Below, one piece after another: positions 50,110 to 58,574 of a stretch of 64,000 bases of DNA (the first letter of the stretch is position 1; each line of letters opens with the position of its first letter). The notes below the pieces were generated by a model, which was given only the letters and a program-made list of their open reading frames with translations, was not told where the DNA came from and did no database searches. The stretch comes from Pseudomonas grimontii. GTDB taxonomy: Bacteria > Pseudomonadota > Gammaproteobacteria > Pseudomonadales > Pseudomonadaceae. Position numbers and translations under genes: made by a program. Location: contig NZ_VFES01000014.1 of the NCBI RefSeq assembly GCF_007858185.1, positions 1 through 64,000 on the forward strand. The letters are read 5' to 3'.

Positions 50110-51060
50110 TCAGGCTTCGTCGGTAGTGGGTTTGGAATGGTCGCGGCCGAGGCCGGAGACGTGTTGTTTTTCGTGCGCGGGCGCAGGCTCATCAAAATCC
50201 TTTGCGCCTGGTTCCTTGCCTTCGGCCGACATGTGCTCGATCACGGCATTCATCTCCGCTCCGAGCAACAGCACGGCGGCGGAAATGTAGAAGTACAGGA
50301 GCAGCACGATGATCGCACCGATGCTGCCATACATGGCGTTATAGTCCGCGAAGGTCTTGACGTAGTAGCCGAAGCCCAGGGAAGCCACGATCCACACCAC
50401 CACCGCGAGCACGGAGCCTGGCGTGATGAAGCGGAATTTCTGCTCGACGTCGGGCATCACGTAATACATGAGGGCCACGGCAAACATCAGCAGGATCACG
50501 ATCAGCGGCCATCGCACGATGGTCCACAGGGTGACCACGAACTCCTGCATGCCGATCTGGCCGGCCAGCCATTCCATCACTTGTGGGCCGAGCACCATCA
50601 GCGCGGCGGCGGCCAGCAGCATGCCGGCGATGCCGATGGTGTAGAAAATCGACAACGGAAAACGCTTCCAGATCGGCCGGCCTTCCACTACGTCGTACGC
50701 GGCGTTCATGGCGCTCATCATCAGGCGCACGCCAGCGGAGGCGGTCCACAGGGCAATCACGATACCCACCGAGAGCAAACCACCCTTGGATTGCTGCAGC
50801 TGGTCGATCACCGGGTTGACCTGCTCCAGGGCCTGGGGCGGCAACACCAGCTCCGACTGCAGGCGCAGCCAGGTGAAAAAGTCCGGCAGGTGCAGGAAAC
50901 CGATCAGGGCGATAAGGAACAGCAGGAAGGGAAACAACGAGAACAGCATCTGGTAGGCCAGTGCCGAGGCGTAGGTGGACATCTCGTCATCGACGAATTC
51001 CTTGACGGTGCGCACCAGCACCTTGTGCAGCTTGAGACCATCGAGAACCGGAAAGATCAT
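50110..51060 (-). CDS. YihY/BrkB-family inner-membrane protein
   Basis: A 316-residue protein with six membrane helices: MLFSLFPFLLFLIALIGFL, VGIVIALWTASAGVRLMM, FPLSIFYTIGIAGMLLAAAAL, IVRWPLIVILLMFAVALMYY, VLAVVVWIVASLGFGYYV and SIGAIIVLLLYFYISAAVLLLGAEMN. The family pattern YASALAYQMLFSLFPFLLF and DVVEGRPIWKRFPLS is clear. Function is unknown; it is not tRNA ribonuclease BN, as once named. The C terminus is charged. It forms an operon with def. Confidence 0.88.
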   Translation of the reverse strand: MIFPVLDGLKLHKVLVRTVKEFVDDEMSTYASALAYQMLFSLFPFLLFLIALIGFLHLPDFFTWLRLQSELVLPPQALEQVNPVIDQLQQSKGGLLSVGIVIALWTASAGVRLMMSAMNAAYDVVEGRPIWKRFPLSIFYTIGIAGMLLAAAALMVLGPQVMEWLAGQIGMQEFVVTLWTIVRWPLIVILLMFAVALMYYVMPDVEQKFRFITPGSVLAVVVWIVASLGFGYYVKTFADYNAMYGSIGAIIVLLLYFYISAAVLLLGAEMNAVIEHMSAEGKEPGAKDFDEPAPAHEKQHVSGLGRDHSKPTTDEA

Positions 51061-51183
51061 AGCGTCTCCTTTCGCCGCAAAGAGGGTGAGTTCGTGGGCG
51101 ACTCAGGGGCCGTTTTCTACATCAAAGTAGCCCATTTGGCGACTTTGAAACAATTCCGCAACTTTAGTTGCAACACATGACAT

Positions 51184-51208
51184 AAAAACGGCCATCCGTG
51201 GATGGCCG
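51184..51208 (-). terminator. Terminator after the CsbD gene
   Basis: CGGCCATC / GATGGCCG with a CGTG loop; on the minus strand a run of T follows it. It ends the CsbD gene, which stops at 51243. Confidence 0.85.
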
Positions 51209-51242
51209 CAAGACTGCGCAATTGCCGTCAGCCGGGTCGGGA

Positions 51243-51428
51243 CTATTTGGTCGCTTTCTTGACCGCGTCCTTGGTATCGCCCACCGCTTTTTGAACTTCG
51301 CCTTTCTTTTCCTGAATAACGCCTTCAGCACGCAGCTTGTCGTTGCCAGTCACTTTGCCGACGCCCTGCTTGATATTGCCGACGGCTTCATTCGCCAAGC
51401 CTTTTGCCTTATCCGATGTGCTACTCAT
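51243..51428 (-). CDS. CsbD family stress protein
   Basis: A 61-residue hydrophilic protein with the CsbD pattern [31 protein letters not shown] (in part) and a repeat-like [21 protein letters not shown]. CsbD proteins rise under general stress; the role is unknown. CCAGGAGACATACC precedes the ATG at 51428. A GAAACT ... GTCAAT arrangement about 60 nt upstream loosely resembles an AlgU promoter, not a firm call. Confidence 0.9.
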   Translation of the reverse strand: MSSTSDKAKGLANEAVGNIKQGVGKVTGNDKLRAEGVIQEKKGEVQKAVGDTKDAVKKATK

Positions 51429-51627
51429 GGTATGTCTCCTGGGAACAATCAAGGATTTCGGTCATTACCTAGAGATTGACCCGAGGCCGTTCGGCAGAGT
51501 TTCAATTATTTTTCAGCGAGCATTTCATCGCCAGCCGCAGGTTTGGCTTTATGTTTTGCAGCCAACCCCCGAGAATGCCCGGCACATTCAGGCTCTAACG
51601 CTGAATAACAGATCCCGTAGGAAGGTT

Positions 51628-52005
51628 ATGAAACTCAATAAAGCACAGGCCATCGCCCGCAGAAACCAAGAACTGGGCGGTGCCGTACTCGGCGTCAACA
51701 ACTGCCACTTCACCGACCTGGACCGCAAACGCAACATCTGGTGGTTTGACCTGCCAGTGGGTCGTATTGCCGTGGGCCAGTACGAGTGGATTCACCTGTT
51801 GATGCACAACGCCGAGACCGACCAACTGCTGCACCTGAAGGTGCCGACCGTGTTCCTGCGTGAAAAACTCGAAGGGCTGGTGGTGCGCAATGCGGGCAAG
51901 CGCAAACCGGAGATTACCCTGGAGCTGAGTGCGGATAAGGATTCGTTCTTGAAGGATGTGCGCCCGGCGGGTGCGGGTGTCAGCTTCGCGCAGTTCGCCC
52001 TGTAA
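51628..52005 (+). CDS. Conserved protein of unknown function
   Basis: A 125-residue soluble protein (MKLNKAQAIARRNQELGG...). It has an aromatic core IWWFDLPVGRIAVGQYEWIHLLMH and a LKVPTVFLREKLEGLVVR segment. I recognise no domain. The ATG at 51628 has GGAAGG just upstream; the open frame to 51337 covers the CsbD gene region and is not used. It is convergent with fadD1. Confidence 0.72.
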   Translation: MKLNKAQAIARRNQELGGAVLGVNNCHFTDLDRKRNIWWFDLPVGRIAVGQYEWIHLLMHNAETDQLLHLKVPTVFLREKLEGLVVRNAGKRKPEITLELSADKDSFLKDVRPAGAGVSFAQFAL

Positions 52006-52020
52006 GCACCGGATTTAAAG

Positions 52021-52047
52021 GTGGGAGGGGCAAGCCTCCTCCCACAT
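52021..52047. repeat. REP hairpin
   Basis: GTGGGAGG / CCTCCCAC around GGCAAGCCT, between two convergent genes. Confidence 0.8.
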
Positions 52048-52057
52048 TTGGATTGCG

Positions 52058-53749
52058 TTACTTTTTCAGGCCGAGTTTCTTCAGCTCTTCATCGCGCAAT
52101 TCGCGGCGCAGGATCTTGCCCACGTTGGTGGTCGGCAACGCATCGCGGAACTCCACGGCCTTTGGCACTTTGTAGCCGGTGACATTGGCGCGCATATGCT
52201 CCATCACCTGCTCCTTGGTCAGGGTGGCGCCCGGCTTGACCACGATAAAGAGCTTGATGTGTTCCCCGGACTTTTCATCCGGCACACCGATGGCCGCGCA
52301 TTGCAGCACGCCGGGCAAGCCTGCCAGCACGTCTTCAAGTTCGTTGGGGTAAACGTTGAAACCGGAGACCAGGATCATGTCCTTCTTGCGGTCGACGATG
52401 CGCATGTAACCATCCGGCTGGATGATCGCAATGTCGCCGGTCTTCAGCCAGCCTTCGCTGTCGAGCATCTCGGCGGTCGCGTCTTCGCGCTGCCAGTAGC
52501 CCTTCATCACCTGCGGGCCCTTGACGCACAGCTCACCCACTTCACCCAAGGCCAGCTCGACGCCGTCGTCGGTGATGACCTTGCACACGGTCGACGGCAC
52601 CGGAATGCCGATGGTACCGATCTGGATATGCTGGATGGGGTTCACCGTGGCCACCGGGCTGGTTTCGGTCATGCCGTAGCCTTCGCAGATGCCGCAACCG
52701 GTCACGGCTTTCCAACGCTCGGCCGCCGCCAGTTGCAGGGCCATGCCGCCCGACAGGGTGACCTTCAGCGCGGAGAAGTCCAGCTTGCGGAACGCTTCGT
52801 TGTTGCACAGCGCCACGAACAGGGTGTTCAGGCCGACAAAGCCGCTGAACTTCCACTTCGACAGTTCCTTGACCATCGCCGGCAGGTCACGCGGGTTGCT
52901 GATCAGGATGTTGTGGTTGCCGATCAGCATCATCGCCATGCAGTGAAAGGTGAACGCATAGATGTGGTACAGCGGCAGCGGCGTGATCAGGATCTCGCAA
53001 CCTTCATTGAGGTTGGAGCCCATCAGCGCCTTGCATTGCAGCATATTGGCGACGAGGTTGCGGTGGGTGAGCATCGCGCCCTTGGCCACGCCAGTCGTGC
53101 CACCGGTGTATTGCAACACGGCCACGTCGCTGCTGGCTGGGCTGACTTCGTTGACCGCTTGGCCATGGCCCTTGGCGAGTACGTCGTTGAACTTGATCGC
53201 CTTGGGCAAGTGATAGGCCGGGACCATTTTCTTCACGTACTTGATGACGCTGTTGATCAGCAGGCGCTTGAGCGGCGGCAACAGGTCGGCAACTTCGGTG
53301 ACGATCACATGCTTGACGGCGGTCTTGGGCACGACCTTTTCCGCCAGATGAGCCATGTTGGCCAGGCAGACCAGTGCCTTGGCACCGGAGTCGTTGAATT
53401 GGTGTTCCATTTCCCGCGCGGTGTACAGCGGGTTGGTGTTGACCACGATCAGGCCGGCACGGATAGCGCCGAACACGGCGACCGGGTATTGCAGGACGTT
53501 GGGCAACTGCACGGCGATTCGATCGCCGGGCTTCAAGTCGGTATGCTGTTGCAGGTACGCGGCAAAGGCGCCGGACAATTCGTACAATTCACCGTAGGTG
53601 ATTGTCTTGCCCAGGTTGCTGAAAGCCGGTTTGTTAGCGAAGCGCTGGCAGGACTGTTTCAGTACCGCCTGAATATTCGGATACTCGTCTGGATTGATTT
53701 CTGCAGCAATCCCGGCGGGGTACTTATCCTTCCAAAAGTCTTCGTTCAT
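52058..53749 (-). CDS. fadD1: Long-chain fatty acid-CoA ligase, FadD1 type
   Basis: A 563-residue AMP-forming ligase that makes acyl-CoA from fatty acid, ATP and CoA at the inner membrane. It has the AMP-binding signature YTGGTTGVAKGAMLTH (about 211-226), GYGMTETSP, the FACS motif SEGWLKTGDIAIIQPDGYMRIVDRKKDMILVSGFNVYPNELE (in part) and VPKAVEFRDALPTTNVGKILRREL. A second FadD lies 382 nt upstream in the same direction, the fadD2-fadD1 pair of P. aeruginosa (PA3300-PA3299). Confidence 0.92.
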   Translation of the reverse strand: MNEDFWKDKYPAGIAAEINPDEYPNIQAVLKQSCQRFANKPAFSNLGKTITYGELYELSGAFAAYLQQHTDLKPGDRIAVQLPNVLQYPVAVFGAIRAGLIVVNTNPLYTAREMEHQFNDSGAKALVCLANMAHLAEKVVPKTAVKHVIVTEVADLLPPLKRLLINSVIKYVKKMVPAYHLPKAIKFNDVLAKGHGQAVNEVSPASSDVAVLQYTGGTTGVAKGAMLTHRNLVANMLQCKALMGSNLNEGCEILITPLPLYHIYAFTFHCMAMMLIGNHNILISNPRDLPAMVKELSKWKFSGFVGLNTLFVALCNNEAFRKLDFSALKVTLSGGMALQLAAAERWKAVTGCGICEGYGMTETSPVATVNPIQHIQIGTIGIPVPSTVCKVITDDGVELALGEVGELCVKGPQVMKGYWQREDATAEMLDSEGWLKTGDIAIIQPDGYMRIVDRKKDMILVSGFNVYPNELEDVLAGLPGVLQCAAIGVPDEKSGEHIKLFIVVKPGATLTKEQVMEHMRANVTGYKVPKAVEFRDALPTTNVGKILRRELRDEELKKLGLKK

Positions 53750-53782
53750 GGAAGCCCACTCCTCAGCGACGCGAATTCATCA

Positions 53783-53799
53783 TCGCATTTGATGCGATT
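53783..53799. promoter_or_regulatory. Inverted repeat upstream of fadD1
   Basis: Perfect 7-bp arms ATCGCAT / ATGCGAT around TTG, 34-50 nt before the fadD1 start. It could be an operator or an mRNA hairpin; it does not match the PsrA box. Confidence 0.4.
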
Positions 53800-54023
53800 A
53801 TTATTGGTGTATGTTTTTTTAGGTGAATCTGGCGCTTTCAAGCAGGCCTAGACGTCACAAAGCGCGCCGAGAGTAGCAGCTTTGCCAAGGGCCGACTAGA
53901 GCCAAAAGAGGGCCCTACAGTCATAAACGTGACTCAAGAATATCCAGCAGTCACTTTTAGAGCAAAAATTCTATAGACCTGTGGCAGGCTCTGGAATGCG
54001 GCTTCTAAAGCAATAAATAACAA

Positions 54024-54113
54024 TGTGGGAGGGGGCTTGCCCCCGATAGCAGTGGTTCAGCCAACACATTTGGTGACTGATATACCGCCATCGGGGGCAA
54101 GCCCCCTCCCACA
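54024..54113. repeat. REPIN between fadD2 and fadD1
   Basis: TGTGGGAGGGGGCTTGCCCC and GGGGCAAGCCCCCTCCCACA face each other around a spacer. It is the only full REPIN here between genes in the same direction. The rest of the 382-nt gap holds the fadD1 promoter region. Confidence 0.9.
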
Positions 54114-54131
54114 CTTCAATCTCATTTCATA

Positions 54132-55820
54132 TCAAGCGATGTCGCGCAACTCTCGTCGCAGGATCTTCCCTACCGGCGTCATCGGCAGCGAGTCACGCAA
54201 CACAATGTGCTTGGGCACCTTGTACCCCGTGAAGTTGGTCTTGCAGTACGCCTTCAGTTCCTCAAGGCTCACCCCTTCAGCACGCGCCACCACAAACAGC
54301 TTCACCGCCTCCCCCGTGCGCTCGTCCGGCACGCCGATCACCGCGCAGTTGGCCACGGCCGGGTGGGCCATCACCACGTCCTCGATCTCATTGGGGTACA
54401 CGTTGAAACCCGAGACGATGATCAAATCCTTCTTGCGATCGACGATGCTGACGAAGCCATCGGCATCGATCACCGCAATGTCACCGGTCTTGAGCCAGCC
54501 TTCAGCGTCCAGGGTCTCGGCGGTGGCGGCCGGTTGTTGCCAGTAGCCCTTCATCACCTGCGGGCCCTTGATGCACAGCTCGCCGCGTTCGCCCAAGGGC
54601 AGTTCGGCGCCCTCATCGTCAATCACTTTCATCGCGGTAGCCGGCACGGGGATACCCACCGTGCCCAGCCGCGATTTGTTGCCGTAGGGGTTGGTGCAGG
54701 CCACCGGTGAGGTTTCCGTCAGGCCATAACCCTCGCCGATCGTGCAGCCGGTGATTTGCTGCCAGCGTTCGGCCGTGGCCTTGATCAGTGCCGTACCACC
54801 GGAGTTGGTGAGTTTTAGGTGGGAGAAATCCAGGTTCTTGAACTCCGGGTGGTCCATCAACGCCACAAACAATGTGTTAAGCCCCAGCAGGCCGGTAAAG
54901 CGCCACTTTTTCAGCTCTTTGATAAACCCGCCGATGTCCCGCGGGTTGGTGATCAGCACGTTGTGATTACCCGAGACCATCATGCACATGCAGTTCGCGG
55001 TGAAGGCATAGATGTGGTACAGCGGCAGCGGCGCGATCATCACCTCCTGCCCTTCCTTGATCAACGGGTGGCCGTCGTCGCCCACCTGGGACATGCACGC
55101 GCGCGCCTGCTGCATGTTCGCGACCAGGTTGCCATGGGTGAGCATCGCCCCCTTGGCCAGGCCGGTGGTGCCGCCGGTGTATTGCAGCACGGCAATGTCA
55201 TCCAGGGTCACCGGATGATGGGTCACCCCCAGGCCCGCGCCCATGCGCAGGGCACGCTTGAACGACACCGCTCGCGGCAGGTGGTAGGCCGGGACCATCT
55301 TCTTGACCTTGTCGACCACGGTGTTGACCAGCCAGCCTCTGGCGGCGGGCATGAAGTCGCCCATCCTGGCTTCGATCAGGTAGTCGATCTCGGTGTCGGT
55401 GCACACTTCCTGCACCCGCGAACCGAACAGGTTGAGGTAGACCAAGGCGCGCACGCCGGCGTCCTTGAACTGGTGGCGCATCTCGCGTGGGGTGTACAGC
55501 GGGTTGGTGTTGACCACGATCAGCCCGGCGCGCAATGCGCCGAATACGGCAATCGGGTAGTGCAGCACGTTGGGCATCTGTACGGCGATGCGCTCGCCGG
55601 GCTTGAGGTCGGTGTGCTGCTGCAGGTAGCCGGCGAACGCCGCACTCTGGCGCTCAAGCTCGGCGTAGGTCAGGGTGATGCCCATGTTGCTGAATGCCGG
55701 ACGGTCGGCAAAGGCCTTGCACGAGCGCTCGAAGACTTCGATTACCGACTTGTAGGCCGAGAGGTCGATGTCGTTAGGAACACCCGCCGCGCGTTTGTCA
55801 TTCCAGAAATCAGGTTGCAT
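54132..55820 (-). CDS. fadD2: Long-chain fatty acid-CoA ligase, FadD2 type
   Basis: A 562-residue AMP-forming ligase, a close paralogue of the downstream FadD1: YTGGTTGLAKGAMLTH, GYGLTETSP, the FACS motif AEGWLKTGDIAVIDADGFVSIVDRKKDLIIVSGFNVYPNE (in part) and VGKILRRELRD. The two share domain layout along their full length, so they derive from a duplication; in P. aeruginosa the pair has different expression and chain-length use. An MGL-like lipase gene is divergent. Confidence 0.92.
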   Translation of the reverse strand: MQPDFWNDKRAAGVPNDIDLSAYKSVIEVFERSCKAFADRPAFSNMGITLTYAELERQSAAFAGYLQQHTDLKPGERIAVQMPNVLHYPIAVFGALRAGLIVVNTNPLYTPREMRHQFKDAGVRALVYLNLFGSRVQEVCTDTEIDYLIEARMGDFMPAARGWLVNTVVDKVKKMVPAYHLPRAVSFKRALRMGAGLGVTHHPVTLDDIAVLQYTGGTTGLAKGAMLTHGNLVANMQQARACMSQVGDDGHPLIKEGQEVMIAPLPLYHIYAFTANCMCMMVSGNHNVLITNPRDIGGFIKELKKWRFTGLLGLNTLFVALMDHPEFKNLDFSHLKLTNSGGTALIKATAERWQQITGCTIGEGYGLTETSPVACTNPYGNKSRLGTVGIPVPATAMKVIDDEGAELPLGERGELCIKGPQVMKGYWQQPAATAETLDAEGWLKTGDIAVIDADGFVSIVDRKKDLIIVSGFNVYPNEIEDVVMAHPAVANCAVIGVPDERTGEAVKLFVVARAEGVSLEELKAYCKTNFTGYKVPKHIVLRDSLPMTPVGKILRRELRDIA

Positions 55821-56004
55821 TATTCTTGTCCCCTTACCTGAAGGTGTCCGGCCGCTTTTATAGAAAGCGGAGCTTGGGGGACGTTAGCAGCTATGGCCAA
55901 ACAGGCAAATACAGCAAATTGCGTCATTGATTGTATGAATCTTGTCCCTGATGCGTAGGCAGATACCCCGCCTCCTGACAGATGAGCTATACACTGCAAC
56001 AACG

Positions 56005-56026
56005 TTGAGCAGACCTTGAGCAGACC
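56005..56026 (+). repeat. Tandem 11-bp repeat before the lipase-like gene
   Basis: TTGAGCAGACC occurs twice head to tail, then TTGAG again, ending 18 nt before the ATG at 56045. Confidence 0.75.
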
Positions 56027-56044
56027 TTGAGAAAGGGAACCGCC

Positions 56045-56989
56045 ATGAACCACAGCACCTTCTGGCTGACCGCGAATGACCACAGCCGCCTGTACGTCAA
56101 TCATTGGATGCCCGTCGGCCCGGCCAAGGCAGTGGTCATGCTGTCCCACGGCATGGCAGAACACAGCGGGCGCTATGAGCGGCTGGCCAAAGCCTTGTGC
56201 AGTGCCGGCTATGGCGTGTATGCGCCGGACCAGCGTGGTCACGGCCGCACCGCCGACGAAGGTACCCTGGGGCTCTACGCGGAGAAAGATGGCTGGAACA
56301 AAGTGGTCGGCGACCTGGCCAGCCTCAACCAGCACATCGGCCAGCAGCAACCGGGGCTGCCGATCATTTTGCTGGGCCACAGCATGGGCAGCTATATCGC
56401 CCAGGCCTACCTGCTGCACCACAGCGCCAGCCTGCACGGAGCGATTCTCAGCGGTTCGAATTTCCAGCCGGTGGCGTTGTACCGCGCCGCACGGCTGATC
56501 GCTCGCGCCGAACGTCTGCGCCAGGGTATGCGTGGGCGCAGTGCATTGATCGAGTTGCTGTCGTTCGGCTCGTTCAACAAGGCATTCAAACCCAATCGCA
56601 CCGCGTTCGACTGGCTCAGCCGTGACCCGAATGAAGTCGACAAGTACATCAACGATCCACTCTGCGGCTTCCGCTGCACCAACCAGCTGTGGATCGACCT
56701 GCTCGGCGGCTTGCAGCAAATCAGCAAAGCGTCCAATCTCGCCCAGATCGATCCTGGCCTGCCAATCCTGGTGCTGGGCGGCGAATGTGATCCGGTCAGT
56801 GAGGGCAAGCGTCTCAAAAGCCTGGCCCATGCCCTGCGTGAGGCCGGCAGCCAGCACCTGCAACTGAATATCTACCCGCAGGCACGTCACGAAGTGTTCA
56901 ACGAAACCAATCGCGATGAAGTCACCGCCGATGTGCTGACCTGGCTCGACCAGGCCCTGACGTTGCGCAGGCCGGCCCGCTGCGAATAG
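56045..56989 (+). CDS. Alpha/beta hydrolase, monoacylglycerol lipase-like
   Basis: A 314-residue serine hydrolase. Nucleophile elbow GHSMGSY (about 116-122), oxyanion region LSHGMAEHSGRYERLAKAL, and late GGECDPVSEGKRL (Asp) and YPQARHEVFNE (His). This is the lysophospholipase/monoacylglycerol lipase (YtpA/PldB) type, and its position beside fadD2 matches PA3301. It could release fatty acids that the FadD ligases activate. I use the ATG at 56045, with AAGGGA upstream, rather than the TTG at 56027. Confidence 0.88.
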   Translation: MNHSTFWLTANDHSRLYVNHWMPVGPAKAVVMLSHGMAEHSGRYERLAKALCSAGYGVYAPDQRGHGRTADEGTLGLYAEKDGWNKVVGDLASLNQHIGQQQPGLPIILLGHSMGSYIAQAYLLHHSASLHGAILSGSNFQPVALYRAARLIARAERLRQGMRGRSALIELLSFGSFNKAFKPNRTAFDWLSRDPNEVDKYINDPLCGFRCTNQLWIDLLGGLQQISKASNLAQIDPGLPILVLGGECDPVSEGKRLKSLAHALREAGSQHLQLNIYPQARHEVFNETNRDEVTADVLTWLDQALTLRRPARCE

Positions 56990-57046
56990 CTTTTCCTTTA
57001 AAATCAGACAGTTAAATTACCGATTAGCCACAGGATGCACCCTTAG

Positions 57047-57517
57047 ATGACCCAGGTAACCAACACCCCTTACGAAGCCCTCGAAGTCGGCCAGACCGCC
57101 AGCTACAGCAAGACCGTCGAAGAGCGTGATATCCAGCTGTTCGCCGCCATGTCCGGTGACCACAACCCGGTGCACCTGGACGCCGAATACGCCAAGGCGA
57201 CCATGTTCAAGGAGCGTATCGCCCACGGTATGTTCAGCGGCGCGCTGATCAGCGCAGCCGTCGCCTGCGAGCTGCCTGGGCCGGGGACTATCTATATCGG
57301 CCAGCAGATGAGCTTCCAGAAGCCGGTAAAAATCGGCGATACCCTGACCGTGCGTCTGGAAATCCTCGAGAAGCTGCCGAAGTTTCGCGTACGTATCGCC
57401 ACCCGCGTGTTCAACCAGCGCGATGAGCTGGTAGTGGATGGCGAGGCGGAAATCCTCGCGCCACGCAAACAGCAGGTCGTGACCTTGACCGAGCTGCCGC
57501 CGATCAGCATCGGCTGA
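57047..57517 (+). CDS. MaoC-like hydratase
   Basis: A 156-residue hot-dog-fold protein with the R-hydratase motif FAAMSGDHNPVHLDAEYA (Asp and His at about 39 and 44) and RIAHGMFSGALISA. Such enzymes hydrate trans-2-enoyl-CoA to (R)-3-hydroxyacyl-CoA, the PhaJ reaction that links beta-oxidation to polyhydroxyalkanoate synthesis. It follows the lipase-like gene by 57 nt, matching PA3302. Confidence 0.9.
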   Translation: MTQVTNTPYEALEVGQTASYSKTVEERDIQLFAAMSGDHNPVHLDAEYAKATMFKERIAHGMFSGALISAAVACELPGPGTIYIGQQMSFQKPVKIGDTLTVRLEILEKLPKFRVRIATRVFNQRDELVVDGEAEILAPRKQQVVTLTELPPISIG

Positions 57518-57546
57518 GTCCGGTTTCAAGACCAACACCATACAAA

Positions 57547-57635
57547 TGTAGGAGGGGGCTTGCTCCCGATAGCGGAGTATCAGTCGTCGAAATGTCGACT
57601 GATTTTCCGCCATCGGGGGCAAGCCCCCTCCCACA
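57547..57635. repeat. REPIN
   Basis: TGTAGGAGGGGGCTTGCTCCC and GGGGGCAAGCCCCCTCCCACA in inverted orientation, with a palindromic spacer (CAGTCGTCGAAATGTCGACTGA), in a convergent gap. Confidence 0.9.
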
Positions 57636-57653
57636 GTTGTTACACAGCAGGGC

Positions 57654-58121
57654 TTACGACTGAGCGCGAGCCTGGTTACGCAGGGCTTTTACCTGGTCGT
57701 GATTGCGTTGTACGCCGTGGTACTGACGCTCAACCAGATCACGAATACCCAGCAGGTTGTGCTTGTTGATCTTCTCGATGGCTTCCTTGTAAGCCTTCAG
57801 TGCGTGGTCTTCACCGCGCTCGGCTTCGTTCAGCACAGCCTCTTCGTCTTTACCGGTAACCATCGACTTCACATCGACCCAGCCACGGTGCAGGGCGCCG
57901 GCTACGCTGCCGGAATCTTCCGGATCACCGCCCAAGGCACGCACGGCGGTCTTCAGTTCGGCGGCGGCAGTGGCGCAGTCAGCGGAGCGCTTGGCAAACA
58001 GCGCTTTGAGTTCCGGATGCTTGATGTCTTCAGCGCATTCCTTGAAACCTTTCTGGCCGTCGATGCTGGTCTCGATCAGGTCGTTGAGTACGGAGATCGA
58101 TTCTTTGTTGATGTCAGTCAT
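57654..58121 (-). CDS. PA2169-family four-helix-bundle protein (DUF2383)
   Basis: A 155-residue helical protein. The N-terminal ESISVLNDLIETSIDGQKGFKECAEDIKHPELKALF and the C-terminal ERGEDHALKAYKEAIEKINKHNLLGIRDLVERQYHGVQRNHDQVKAL (in part) are characteristic of PA2169-family proteins, distant ferritin-like bundles linked to stress. AAGGAATT precedes the ATG. It is convergent with the MaoC gene. Confidence 0.9.
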   Translation of the reverse strand: MTDINKESISVLNDLIETSIDGQKGFKECAEDIKHPELKALFAKRSADCATAAAELKTAVRALGGDPEDSGSVAGALHRGWVDVKSMVTGKDEEAVLNEAERGEDHALKAYKEAIEKINKHNLLGIRDLVERQYHGVQRNHDQVKALRNQARAQS

Positions 58122-58327
58122 TTTTCAATTCCTTAGGCAGGTGAACAAGGGTTGTCTTAATGATTGCAGCGCTCGTGCCAGGTTTTGAGAAAGTACTTTT
58201 ATGTTTATTTTCAATAACTTAAAAATATTTGAACCATCTGTATGTACGTTATTTGCATGATCTGTCATTTGGCCTTCATGCAGAATGCCTGTATTTTCGA
58301 AGACCTCGCCTCACGCACACGAAGCTC

Positions 58328-58564
58328 ATGAATCCCGAAAAACTCGAACTGCTGATCACCCGCGAAATGCCCTTCGGCAAGTACAAAGGCCGGATCATCG
58401 CCGACCTGCCGGGTCCCTACCTGAACTGGTTCGCCCGCGAAGGCTTTCCCCACGGCGAGCTGGGCGGGTTGCTGGCATTGATGCAGGAAATCGACCACAA
58501 CGGCTTGTCTGAACTGCTGGAACCGTTGCGCGTTAAACACGGTAAACCCGCCCCCCGCCACTAA
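58328..58564 (+). CDS. DUF3820 family protein
   Basis: A 78-residue protein with the DUF3820 pattern MPFGKYKGRIIADLPGPYLNWFAREGFPHGELGGLLALMQEI (in part), which resembles a small nucleic-acid-associated domain found with exonucleases; the function is unknown. The ATG at 58328 fits the family start; the longer frame from 58229 has no support. It is 10 nt upstream of the class V aminotransferase gene. Confidence 0.85.
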   Translation: MNPEKLELLITREMPFGKYKGRIIADLPGPYLNWFAREGFPHGELGGLLALMQEIDHNGLSELLEPLRVKHGKPAPRH

Positions 58565-58574
58565 GAGACTCGCC

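Noticed and set aside
49513-51180. 555-codon plus-strand frame over def and the BrkB-type gene
   Set aside because: It is antisense to two clear genes with conserved motifs; its His/Gln/Arg-rich translation is typical of shadow frames in GC-rich DNA.
52196-53851. 551-codon plus-strand frame opposite fadD1
   Set aside because: Shadow of a strongly conserved ligase gene; the translation shows no domain.
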